DNA of 13,164 bases, taken from Paracoccaceae bacterium. Lineage in GTDB: Bacteria > Pseudomonadota > Alphaproteobacteria > Rhodobacterales > Rhodobacteraceae. The stretch spans positions 1 through 13,164 of the forward strand of contig JALQTL010000193.1 in assembly GCA_023260935.1 (NCBI GenBank). Reading direction: 5' to 3'. Shown in pieces: positions 7,557 to 13,164 of this stretch (positions are counted from its first letter, which is position 1; each line of letters begins with the position of its first letter). A program made the position numbers and the translations under genes. The notes under the pieces were generated by a model. It had not been told where the DNA came from. It saw only the letters and a program-made list of their open reading frames with translations, and did not search any database.

Positions 7557-7602
7557 TCCTGCATCGGCGCAACGGCGCCTTTGCAAACACAGGAGACGTC
7601 AC

Positions 7603-7776
7603 ATGCTTGGTTGGGCCCTTACCTTTCTTGTCATCGCGCTGATTGCGGCTGCATTGGGTTTCGGTGGTATCGCCGGTGCGTCGGCATCCATCGCACAAGT
7701 CCTTTTCTTTGTGTTCATCGTGCTGTTCGTCGTGGCGATGATCGCCCGCGCCGTGCGCGGCAAGCCCCCGGTATGA
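7603..7776 (+). CDS. DUF1328-family small membrane protein
   Basis: A 57-residue, almost entirely hydrophobic protein beginning MLGWALTFLVIALIAAALGFGGIAG. There are two likely membrane helices, about residues 2-22 and 28-48, joined by a Gly/Ala/Ser-rich turn. A short basic tail (ARAVRGK) is probably cytoplasmic. The MLGWAL.FLVIALIAA.LGFGGIAG pattern is diagnostic of DUF1328 (YtjA-like), small inner-membrane proteins of unknown function found next to stress genes in many proteobacteria. AGGAGA lies 6 bases before the ATG. It has its own stress-type promoter and a strong terminator, so it is an independent unit and not part of the iol operon. The length is normal for the family. Confidence 0.92.
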   Translation: MLGWALTFLVIALIAAALGFGGIAGASASIAQVLFFVFIVLFVVAMIARAVRGKPPV

Positions 7777-7803
7777 CCGGGGGGCGCACGCGCCATGAAC
7801 AAC

Positions 7804-7843
7804 TTTCCCGTCCCGGGAAAGGCCGCCCATCGGGCGGCCTTTT
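7804..7843 (+). terminator. Intrinsic terminator with an overlapping upstream hairpin
   Basis: GGCCGCCC (7821-7828) pairs with GGGCGGCC (7832-7839) across a three-base loop, followed by TTTT. Directly upstream, TTTCCCG (7804-7810) pairs with CGGGAAA (7814-7820), also with a three-base loop. The A run at 7818-7820 could pair with either the first hairpin's T run or the terminator's T tail. The second hairpin ends transcription of the DUF1328 gene. Confidence 0.85.
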
Positions 7844-7900
7844 GCGTTCCGTCTTCCCGTGCCGTGCCCTTTCCCTGCACAGCCCTTTGCGGCCAACAGG

Positions 7901-7925
7901 GGAACCATCCCGCCCTTCGCGCGTT
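7901..7925 (+). promoter_or_regulatory. EcfG-type general stress promoter for the CsbD gene
   Basis: GGAAC (7901-7905), a 16-base spacer and CGTT (7922-7925). The ATG begins 49 bases after the CGTT, exactly as for the DUF1328 gene. A perfect 9-base inverted repeat, CGCGTTGTC (7920-7928) with GACAACGCG (7952-7960), includes the -10 element. Confidence 0.75.
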
Positions 7926-7973
7926 GTCCGTTTGTAACCGCGAAACATCGCGACAACGCGAAAGGAGATCGCC

Positions 7974-8177
7974 ATGAACTGGGACCAGATCGAAGGAAAG
8001 TGGAAACAGCTGAAAGGCCAGGCTCAGGCCAAATGGGGCGAGATCAGCGGCGATGACTGGGATACGATCGATGGCCGCCGCGAACAGATCGTGGGCCTTG
8101 TGCAGGAACGCTATGGCAAGGAAAGGGCCGATGCCGAAAAGGAAGTGGACGGCTGGCTGAACAGCCTGCGCGGCTGA
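7974..8177 (+). CDS. CsbD-family stress protein
   Basis: A 67-residue, highly charged small protein starting MNWDQIEGKWKQLKGQAQAKWGE. The N-terminal W-x-Q-I-x-G-K-W-K-Q-x-K-G pattern is the CsbD signature. The middle carries a second partial copy of the helix pattern, including GRREQIVGLVQERYGK. CsbD proteins are small, soluble, probably helical and of unknown biochemical role. Their genes are commonly induced by general stress regulators, as in Bacillus under sigma B. AAAGGAGA ends 6 bases before the ATG. A matching stress promoter lies upstream and a terminator downstream, so it is monocistronic. A perfect 8-base hairpin, GGCTGACC/GGTCAGCC (8172-8190), spans the stop codon. Confidence 0.95.
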   Translation: MNWDQIEGKWKQLKGQAQAKWGEISGDDWDTIDGRREQIVGLVQERYGKERADAEKEVDGWLNSLRG

Positions 8178-8207
8178 CCGGCGGTCAGCCCTTCATCGCC
8201 CGCAACA

Positions 8208-8242
8208 GGGCGGCGTTCCCGGTCGGGGGCGCCGCCCTTTTT
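8208..8242 (+). terminator. Intrinsic terminator of the CsbD gene
   Basis: GGGCGGCG (8208-8215) pairs with CGCCGCCC (8230-8237), and the loop has an inner CCC/GGG pairing. TTTTT follows (8238-8242). It lies 15 bases before the convergent stop of the kinase-like gene. The minus strand has no clear T run, so it probably works rightward only. Confidence 0.85.
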
Positions 8243-8256
8243 CATGCTGCCCCGCC

Positions 8257-9160
8257 TTAGTCCCGGCCAGCCAGAACGGCCAGATGGCGGGCAAAGCCAT
8301 CTGTTGCCATCAGCGCACGGCAGCGGGCGAAGCGGCCATCGGCATAGGCGCGGAAATCATCGGCCGGGTTGTCATTTGCCAGCTGGATCAGGCCCCACAG
8401 CGTCCACAGCAGATCGCACATCGCCTTGTAGATCACCATCCGCGCCCGATCCTCGGGCTGGGGCGGGCCGCCAAAATAGGCTGTCAGCATCTCTTCATCC
8501 TGATCGGGGCCGAACTGTGCTTCGACTGACAGATCGCCCAGATCCCACATCGGATCATTCATGCCGGAATATTCCCAATCCACGATCCACATCCGCGTGC
8601 CGGTATCGAGGAAGTTTTCGCACAGCGGGTCGCAATGGCAGGGGGCAAGCGGGGCGGGGTTGCGTGCAAGGGCCGCGCGGACCGATGCCGCCTCGCGCAC
8701 CACGGCGTGATAGCCTTCGGGCAGGGCCACATCCTTGCCGGCCAGCAGCGCAAGATAATCGTCAATCATTGCAAAAAGTTCGAACCGTGCGGGAAAGACC
8801 TGCCCCGAGCGGTGCAACTGCCGCAGGGCTGCCGCCGCTCGCGCCGGGGCGCCCTTTCGCTGGGCGAAGGCCTCGGGCGTCATAGTCACGGTGCCTTCGA
8901 TGAAGCGCGTGACCATGATCCCGCTTTGCGGGGATACGGCCAGCACCTCGGGGCTGACGCCGGCGGCAGCGGCGGCGCGGGCTGCTTCGGCCTCGTTTGC
9001 ACGGTCGATATAGGCTTCGGTACCGTCGCCGGGAATGCGCAGGATGGCTTCGCCCAGCCGGTAGACCCGGTTTGTCAGCCCCCCCCAGCCGTTCCGGCGT
9101 GCCCGTCCAGCCGGCCAGCACCGGAATGCCGGCCGCAATGGCGGCGATATCGTCCTGCAT
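8257..9160 (-). pseudogene. Choline/ethanolamine-kinase-like phosphotransferase with a +1 frameshift at a G8 tract
   Basis: A cytoplasmic ATP-dependent phosphotransferase of the choline kinase / LicA / aminoglycoside-phosphotransferase fold. The catalytic loop is HCDPLCENF (H-x-D-x4-N) and the magnesium-site loop is IVDWEYSGMNDPMWDLGDL. Both are typical of choline/ethanolamine kinases. The true N-terminus is in another frame. It starts at the ATG at 9160, 9 bases after GGGGAG on the minus strand, reads MQDDIAAIAAGIPVLAGW, and enters the nucleotide-binding region LGG. The continuation LTNRVYRLGEAILR is one base out of frame, shifted at eight consecutive C on the plus strand (9079-9086). Removing one base restores a 300-residue enzyme of normal length. 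Without that, only a poor TTG start at 9138 is available. This may be a sequencing error, a true mutation or a phase-variable switch. All catalytic residues downstream are intact. Confidence 0.8.
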
Positions 9161-9235
9161 CAGCCTGTTCTCCCCGTTGCCATGCGCCCGACTGTGCCCC
9201 AAGCTGGCGCGCGGGAAAAGCACGGAGTCGGCACC

Positions 9236-9859
9236 ATGGGAAGCGGTCAGCATGATGGGCATCTGGGGGCTGTCTATGGCGCCAAGGCCCCGGAAGAGGT
9301 GGCCGCCGCCTATGACGCCTGGGCTGAAGGCTATGATGCCGAAATGGCGCGCGCGGGCTATCGCCATCCGTCGGTGGGGCTTGCACTTCTGGCGCGCCAT
9401 GCCCCGCGCGGTACCGGCCCGGTGCTGGATGCCGGCTGCGGCACAGGGCTTCTGGGTGACTGGCTGGGGATTCTGGGCCTTGGCCCCGTGGAAGGGCTTG
9501 ATATCTCGGCCGGGATGCTGGCTGTGGCGCGGGCAAAGGGCGCCTATGCGGCGTTGCATCAGGTGGCACTGGGGCGGCCCTTGCCCTTTGCCGATGGCCA
9601 TTTCGCGGCGGTGATTTCGACCGGGGTTTTCACCACTGGCCATGTCGGGGCTGAAGCGCTGCCCGAACTGCTGCGCATCACCGCGCCGGGCGGGCCTTTG
9701 GTGCTGACGGTGAAGACAACGCTTTGGGATGGCGGGTTTCACGCGGCCCTTGCTGCCCAACCCGGGTTGAGCATCGTGGAAGTGACCGCGCCCTATGTCT
9801 CGATGCCCGGAGAGGTGGGAACTGTCCCGTCACTCGCCGTCGTCGCCCGGCGCGGATAG
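9236..9859 (+). CDS. Class I SAM-dependent methyltransferase
   Basis: A 207-residue methyltransferase of the Rossmann (class I) fold. Motif I, which binds S-adenosylmethionine, is VLDAGCGTG (63-71). The acidic residue that holds the ribose is Asp89 in GLDIS, and the later APGG turn is at 150-153. The upstream segment EVAAAYDAWAEGYDAEMA resembles the N-terminus of small tetratricopeptide-linked and Williams-Beuren-type methyltransferases. The methyl acceptor cannot be named. The ATG at 9236 follows GGAG by 8 bases; an in-frame ATG at 9182 would extend it into the control region and has no ribosome site. It is divergent from the choline-kinase-like gene by about 75 bases. Its 3' end overlaps the convergent DeoR-family gene by 30 bases. 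Phospholipid or amine methylation would fit the choline theme but is only a guess. Confidence 0.88.
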   Translation: MGSGQHDGHLGAVYGAKAPEEVAAAYDAWAEGYDAEMARAGYRHPSVGLALLARHAPRGTGPVLDAGCGTGLLGDWLGILGLGPVEGLDISAGMLAVARAKGAYAALHQVALGRPLPFADGHFAAVISTGVFTTGHVGAEALPELLRITAPGGPLVLTVKTTLWDGGFHAALAAQPGLSIVEVTAPYVSMPGEVGTVPSLAVVARRG

Positions 9860-10603
9860 GATGACCGTTACCCCTGCCGCCTGAAGGGCTGCGGCCACAT
9901 CCGCGGGAGGCATCGCGTCGCAGACCACCTCATCCAGCAGGTCAAACCCGGCGACGCGGATGAAACCGCGGCGGCCGAACTTGCTGCCATCGGTCACCAC
10001 AACCCGCCGCTCGCCGCAGCCAAGGACGGCGCGGGCGAATTCGGCTTCCTGAAGGTCGAAATCCATTACCCCGCCGGCATCCACTGCCCCGGCCGAGATG
10101 ATGGCATGCTGCACCGTGAAGGCGCGGATGAATTCCAGCGCCGATGCCCCCAGCGAGGCACCGGAATCGCCCCGCAACTCTCCCCCCGCCATGAAGACGC
10201 GGTTGCCGTTCACCGTGGCCAGCGTGCGCGCGATGTCGGAAGAATTGGTCACAACGGTCAGCCGCCGGTGGCCCAGCAACTCGCGCGCCAGAAAGCTGGT
10301 GGTGGTGCCCGTATCCAGCATCAGCGAATCGCCATCGGCGATCCGGTCGGCCATTGCGCGGGCGATGGCGCGCTTTTCGGTGGCGTTTTCACGCATGCGG
10401 CGCTGAAACGGCGCTTCGCCGATCTGACCGGCAAGTCCGACCGCCCCATGCACCCGCACCACGGCCCCGGCATCGACAAGCGCGCGGACATCGCGGCGAA
10501 TGGTTTCACCCGAAACGCCCAGTTCCTGCGACAGGGTGGTTACGGATAGCGACCCGCGCCGTTCCAGCAACCGAAGAATCGAGGTGTGTCTTTTGGTCAG
10601 CAT
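9830..10603 (-). CDS. DeoR/GlpR-family transcriptional regulator
   Basis: A 257-residue DeoR-family repressor of standard length. The N-terminal winged helix-turn-helix is RHTSILRLLERRGSLSVTTL, with the recognition helix in VSGETIRRDVRAL (30-42) and the family wing VVRVHGA. The DeoR C-terminal sensor domain runs from about residue 78. It includes GDSLMLDTGTTT (91-102), which binds phosphorylated sugars or polyols in characterised members, and VVTNSSDIA (117-125). DeoR proteins usually repress a neighbouring catabolic or transport operon and release DNA on binding a sugar phosphate. It is divergent from the quaternary-amine ABC importer, so control of that operon or of itself is plausible. A phosphorylated amino-alcohol ligand would be novel for the family. 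The stop overlaps the methyltransferase gene. Confidence 0.94.
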   Translation of the reverse strand: MLTKRHTSILRLLERRGSLSVTTLSQELGVSGETIRRDVRALVDAGAVVRVHGAVGLAGQIGEAPFQRRMRENATEKRAIARAMADRIADGDSLMLDTGTTTSFLARELLGHRRLTVVTNSSDIARTLATVNGNRVFMAGGELRGDSGASLGASALEFIRAFTVQHAIISAGAVDAGGVMDFDLQEAEFARAVLGCGERRVVVTDGSKFGRRGFIRVAGFDLLDEVVCDAMPPADVAAALQAAGVTVILSAPGDDGE

Positions 10604-10837
10604 TGGCAGGCCTGCCTGTGGATTTTATGCGGGTATTCTGACCGTTTCGCGCAAAAAGCACAAATGTTCGGGCATCATTTCCACAAATTACCCTGATTTT
10701 CGTTGACAGCCTGCCCGGAGCCAAGCGTTACTTGGCCATCGACAGAAGGCGCAGGCCCCGCTTTTTGCGCGCCAAAGCGCCCGCCAACACCCGAACGGCC
10801 GCCGCCGGTGGCCGGCATCCATGACAGGGAGTTTGAG
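10604..10837. promoter_or_regulatory. Divergent control region between the DeoR regulator and the ABC importer
   Basis: These 234 bases hold no gene. The left half is AT-rich. A perfect -35-like TTGACA is at 10703-10708, with only a weak -10 (around 10726-10732, CGTTACT). TTCG occurs at 10646, 10667 and 10699, spaced 21 and 32 bases, near two and three helical turns. AAATG (10662-10666) and CATTT (10676-10680) form a short inverted repeat around the middle copy. TTCG-containing repeats are common in DeoR-family operators, so these may be the regulator's sites. Confidence 0.4.
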
Positions 10838-11776
10838 ATGCGTCGTTCTTACCTTTGCCTGCCCGCCCTTCTGTTCGCCTCTACCGCCATGGCGCAGGAC
10901 TCGGCTGATCCGATCCGGCTGACCCTGCATGACTGGACGGGCCAGCTGATCACCACGCAACTGATGGGCGAGGTGCTGAAGAAGGGGGGGCACAACATCG
11001 AATATGTTCAGGCCGATTATCTGGCGCAATTCGCCGGGCTGGAAACCGGCGATCTGCATGTGGCGATGGAGATTTGGGAAACCACGGGCCGCGATGCGAT
11101 GGATGCGGCCACCGCCACCGGCAATGTCGAAGTTCTGGGCCCGACCGGCATGCAGGCCAAGGAAGAATGGTGGTATCCGATCTACATGAAGGAAAAATGC
11201 CCGGGCCTGCCGAATTGGGAAGCGCTGAAAGACCCCGCCTGCGCCGAGGCGTTCAGCACCCCCGAGACGGCGCCGAAAGGCCGCTATCTGGGCGGGCCCG
11301 TCACCTGGGGAGGGTTTGATGAGGAACGCATCGCCGCGCTTGACCTGCCGTTCGAGGTGATCCACGCGGGCACCGATGCGGCGCTGTTCGCCGAACTGGA
11401 ATCTGCCTATCAGCGGCAGGCGCCGGTGATGCTGTGGGTTTATGCCCCGCACTGGGCGCCATCGAAGTTCGAAGGCGAATGGGTGGAATTCCCGACCTAT
11501 GAAGCGGCCTGCTATACCGATCCGGCATGGGGTGGAAACCCCGATGCCACGCATGATTGCGGCAAGCCCTTCGGCGATATCTGGAAGGTCGGCTGGTCCG
11601 GGCTGAAGGACAAGTGGCCGGGGGCCTACAAGACGATTCAGGCCTTTTCCATCGATAACGCCGAAATGGGCGCGATGATCACCGAGGTGGACCTGAACGG
11701 CAAGACGGTCGAAGCTGTCGTCGCCGACTGGATGGCCGCGAACGAACCCCGTTGGAGCGGCTGGATCGCCCAGTGA
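10838..11776 (+). CDS. Quaternary-amine ABC transporter, periplasmic substrate-binding protein (ProX/OpuAC type)
   Basis: A 312-residue secreted binding protein for glycine betaine, choline, proline betaine or similar. The signal peptide is clear: MRRS, a hydrophobic core, and cleavage after AMA near residue 19. The mature part has the OpuAC-type fold, beginning RLTLHDWTGQ. Aromatic residues in HDWTGQ (Trp33), EIWETTG (Trp80), EEWWYP (Trp111-112), VTWGG (Trp157) and LWVYAPHW (Trp200, Trp206) are candidates for the aromatic box that holds the trimethylammonium group. Four Cys (121, 135, 225, 241) could form two disulfides. AGGGAG lies 7 bases before the ATG. It is the first gene of the importer operon, and the ATPase follows after a 71-base repeat-rich gap. 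Exact ligand is unknown; nearby choline-kinase-like and DeoR genes hint at choline or a phosphorylated derivative. Confidence 0.92.
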   Translation: MRRSYLCLPALLFASTAMAQDSADPIRLTLHDWTGQLITTQLMGEVLKKGGHNIEYVQADYLAQFAGLETGDLHVAMEIWETTGRDAMDAATATGNVEVLGPTGMQAKEEWWYPIYMKEKCPGLPNWEALKDPACAEAFSTPETAPKGRYLGGPVTWGGFDEERIAALDLPFEVIHAGTDAALFAELESAYQRQAPVMLWVYAPHWAPSKFEGEWVEFPTYEAACYTDPAWGGNPDATHDCGKPFGDIWKVGWSGLKDKWPGAYKTIQAFSIDNAEMGAMITEVDLNGKTVEAVVADWMAANEPRWSGWIAQ

Positions 11777-11784
11777 TCCTTTTG

Positions 11785-11838
11785 CCCTTCCCCGGCCGGG
11801 TCATCCCCTTCCCCGGCCGGTGCCCCTTTCCCCGACGG
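11785..11838. repeat. Short GC-rich direct repeats in the binding protein-ATPase gap
   Basis: CCCTTCCCCGGCCGG occurs at 11785-11799 and again exactly at 11806-11820 (period 21). A third, degenerate copy, CCCTTTCCCCGACGG, is at 11824-11838. The CCGGCCGG core is self-complementary and could form hairpins in the mRNA. The unit fills most of the 71-base intergenic gap. Confidence 0.75.
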
Positions 11839-11847
11839 CGCCCCTGA

Positions 11848-12864
11848 ATGTCCGAAGCCCCTGATACCCTGATCTGCCGCAATGTCTGGAAGGTGTTTGG
11901 CGCGCGGGCGGCGGCGCAGCTTGCAGCCGTGGGGCCGGATGCCGACCGGCTGACGGCGCTTGGCCTTGTGCCGGCGGTACGCGCGGTTGATCTGGCAGTG
12001 CGCCGGGGCGAGATCTTCGTGATCATGGGCCTTTCCGGGTCTGGAAAATCGACATTGGTGCGCTGCCTGTCGCGGCTGATCGAACCCACGGCGGGCGAGA
12101 TCCTGTTCAACGGTCAGAATCTTCTGACCGCGACCGAGGCCGAGATGACGCAGATCCGGCGGCACAAGATGGGCATGGTATTTCAGCATTTCGCGCTGCT
12201 GCCGCATCTGACGGTGCTGGAAAACGTGGCCTTCCCGCTGGAGGTGCAGGGGGTTGCCCGCCCGGCCCGAGAGGCCCGCGCACGCGAAATGATTGCGCTG
12301 GTGGGGCTGGCCGGGCGCGAAGCTTCCTTTCCCCGCCAGCTTTCGGGTGGCCAGCAACAGCGCGTGGGCATCGCCCGGTCGCTGGCGGTAGAGCCGGAAC
12401 TTTGGTTTCTGGACGAACCCTTTTCGGCGCTGGACCCGCTGATCCGGCGCGAGTTGCAGGATGAATTCATCCGGCTTCAATCGCGGCTGAAAAAGACCAT
12501 CGTTTTCATCACCCATGATTTTGACGAGGCGATCCGTCTGGCCGACCGTATCGCCATCATGAAGGATGGCGCGGTGGTGCAATGCGGCACGCCCGAAGAT
12601 CTGGTGCTGAACCCTGCCTCGGACTATGTGCGCGAATTCACCCGGGCGGTGCCAAAGGCCAAGGTGGTGCGCCTTGCCTCGCTGATGGCGCCCGGGCCGG
12701 TGGCTTCGGGGCTGGAGGTTCTGCCCGCGCGCGCCACGGTGGCCGATGCCGGGCCGTTCTTTCTGAATGGCGCGGCGCAGGTGGGCGTCGCGCAGGATGG
12801 GCAGCCGGTCGGAACGGTGCGGCGCGAAGACGTGATCCGCCTGCTGTTGGGGGGCGAGGCATGA
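11848..12864 (+). CDS. Quaternary-amine ABC transporter, ATP-binding protein (ProV/OpuAA type)
   Basis: A 338-residue ATPase that powers the betaine/choline-type importer at the inner membrane. Walker A is GLSGSGKST (61-69), the Q-loop Gln113 is in VFQHFALL, the ABC signature is LSGGQQQ (165-171), Walker B is LWFLDE (185-190) and the switch His223 is in THDFDEA. The N-terminal stretch before Walker A (about 20-46) is the long linker characteristic of ProV-like proteins. The tail after residue 270 is about 68 residues. That is too short for the paired CBS domains of E. coli ProV, so ionic-strength sensing through CBS may be missing or reduced. The start has no visible ribosome site, and the upstream gap is repeat-rich. 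The stop overlaps the permease start by 4 bases (ATGA). Confidence 0.94.
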   Translation: MSEAPDTLICRNVWKVFGARAAAQLAAVGPDADRLTALGLVPAVRAVDLAVRRGEIFVIMGLSGSGKSTLVRCLSRLIEPTAGEILFNGQNLLTATEAEMTQIRRHKMGMVFQHFALLPHLTVLENVAFPLEVQGVARPAREARAREMIALVGLAGREASFPRQLSGGQQQRVGIARSLAVEPELWFLDEPFSALDPLIRRELQDEFIRLQSRLKKTIVFITHDFDEAIRLADRIAIMKDGAVVQCGTPEDLVLNPASDYVREFTRAVPKAKVVRLASLMAPGPVASGLEVLPARATVADAGPFFLNGAAQVGVAQDGQPVGTVRREDVIRLLLGGEA

Positions 12865-13164
12865 CGGCCGCGCCGATGCCCCTGCCGCCCGTCATGCCGG
12901 CCCGGTTGGTCTGGGCGCTGGCGCTGGGGCTTTCGCTGGCGATCTGGGGCTGGGGGCAGCAGGTGCTGCCCCTTGCCTTTGACTACCCCAAGGCGATGCA
13001 GATCCCGGCCGCGCGCTGGATTGGCGGGGCGATCACCTGGCTGGTGAAAGAGGCGGCGATCGGCCCGCTGGCCTTTTCCGACGTGACCCGCGCCCTCGCG
13101 GCGGCGGTGGATGTGCCCTATCGGCTGGCCCTTGGCCTGCTGGCTGATGGCGTGCAGCGTCAAC
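12861..13164 (+). CDS. Quaternary-amine ABC transporter permease (ProW type), 3' part cut off by window end
   Basis: The first 101 residues of a permease, open at the right edge. The start ATG overlaps the ATPase stop in ATGA, which couples translation. After a short Pro/Met-rich leader comes one membrane helix at about residues 16-38 (ending WGWGQQVLPL). A soluble stretch follows, containing FDYPKAMQIPAARWIGGAI and LAFSDVTRALAAAVDVPYR. The pattern resembles the N-terminal part of ProW-type permeases, where a first helix precedes the conserved transmembrane core. The binding-protein-dependent transport signature lies beyond the window. Assignment rests mostly on gene order with the ProX- and ProV-like genes. 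Confidence 0.85.
   Translation, partial: MTAAPMPLPPVMPARLVWALALGLSLAIWGWGQQVLPLAFDYPKAMQIPAARWIGGAITWLVKEAAIGPLAFSDVTRALAAAVDVPYRLALGLLADGVQRQ

Noticed and set aside
7566..7582. GGCGC/GCGCC hairpin followed by TTT after iolJ, as an iol operon terminator
   Set aside because: The stem has only 5 bases and the T run only three. It falls in the probable leader of the DUF1328 transcript, so it was not called as a terminator.
6636..7586. 316-residue leftward open frame opposite the aldolase gene
   Set aside because: It is the high-GC antisense shadow of iolJ, whose zinc-site motifs are unambiguous. The shadow shows no recognisable motif.
7920..7960. Perfect 9-base inverted repeat upstream of the CsbD gene as an mRNA switch
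   Set aside because: The left arm contains the -10 CGTT and so lies upstream of the expected transcript start. It cannot fold in the mRNA made from that promoter. A DNA-binding role is possible but unsupported.
8762..9760. 332-residue leftward open frame spanning the methyltransferase and the kinase start
   Set aside because: Only its short part before the G8 tract is meaningful, as the displaced N-terminus of the choline-kinase-like gene. The rest is a shadow of the methyltransferase and of the kinase gene.
11638..12582. 314-residue leftward open frame opposite the ATPase gene
   Set aside because: The plus strand carries complete Walker A, signature, Walker B and switch motifs, and the antisense translation is compositionally odd.
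1..13164. CRISPR array, tRNA or rRNA gene, insertion sequence, toxin-antitoxin pair or phage genes
   Set aside because: No regularly spaced long repeats, no tRNA-like cloverleaf, no transposase or terminal inverted repeats, and no phage-like or toxin-like proteins were seen. The genes are ordinary metabolic, regulatory, stress and transport families.

Overview
The window looks like chromosomal DNA of an alphaproteobacterium, most likely a Rhodobacterales member. I infer this from the high GC of the right two thirds, the dense GC-ending codons, the iol gene content, a ProX/V/W-type osmolyte importer and small DUF1328 and CsbD stress genes. No tRNA, rRNA, CRISPR array or insertion sequence was seen. 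Both ends cut through genes.

Region 1 (1-4703) is a sugar/cyclitol block of about 55% GC. It holds the 3' end of a PfkB-type sugar kinase, a LacI-family regulator, and a leftward three-gene operon of two Gfo/Idh/MocA dehydrogenases flanking an IolE/MocC-like TIM-barrel gene. The GC content jumps inside the first gene of that operon, near base 4260, from about 54% to about 68%. Everything to the right keeps the higher value.

Region 2 (4704-7556) starts with a divergent control region. It carries a near-perfect LacI-type operator (4736-4751) overlapping the -35 of a TATACT promoter. The rightward genes are iolC (5-dehydro-2-deoxygluconokinase), iolB (5-deoxy-glucuronate isomerase) and a class II aldolase that fits iolJ. 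These are the lower steps of myo-inositol catabolism. The leftward dehydrogenases and TIM-barrel protein plausibly do the oxidation and dehydration or isomerisation steps. iolD and iolA are not in the window.

Region 3 (7530-8242) holds two tiny stress genes, a DUF1328 membrane protein and a CsbD-family protein. Each is preceded by GGAAC-N16-CGTT, the EcfG general-stress promoter consensus, at exactly the same distance from the start codon. Each is followed by a strong intrinsic terminator.

Region 4 (8257-10603) contains a choline/ethanolamine-kinase-like phosphotransferase whose reading frame is broken at a run of eight G, a SAM-dependent methyltransferase, and a DeoR-family regulator.

Region 5 (10604-13164) is a quaternary-amine (glycine betaine/choline/proline-type) ABC importer. 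The binding protein and ATPase are complete and the permease runs off the end. The divergent DeoR regulator and the nearby choline-kinase-like gene suggest a choline/betaine theme. That link is inference from position.
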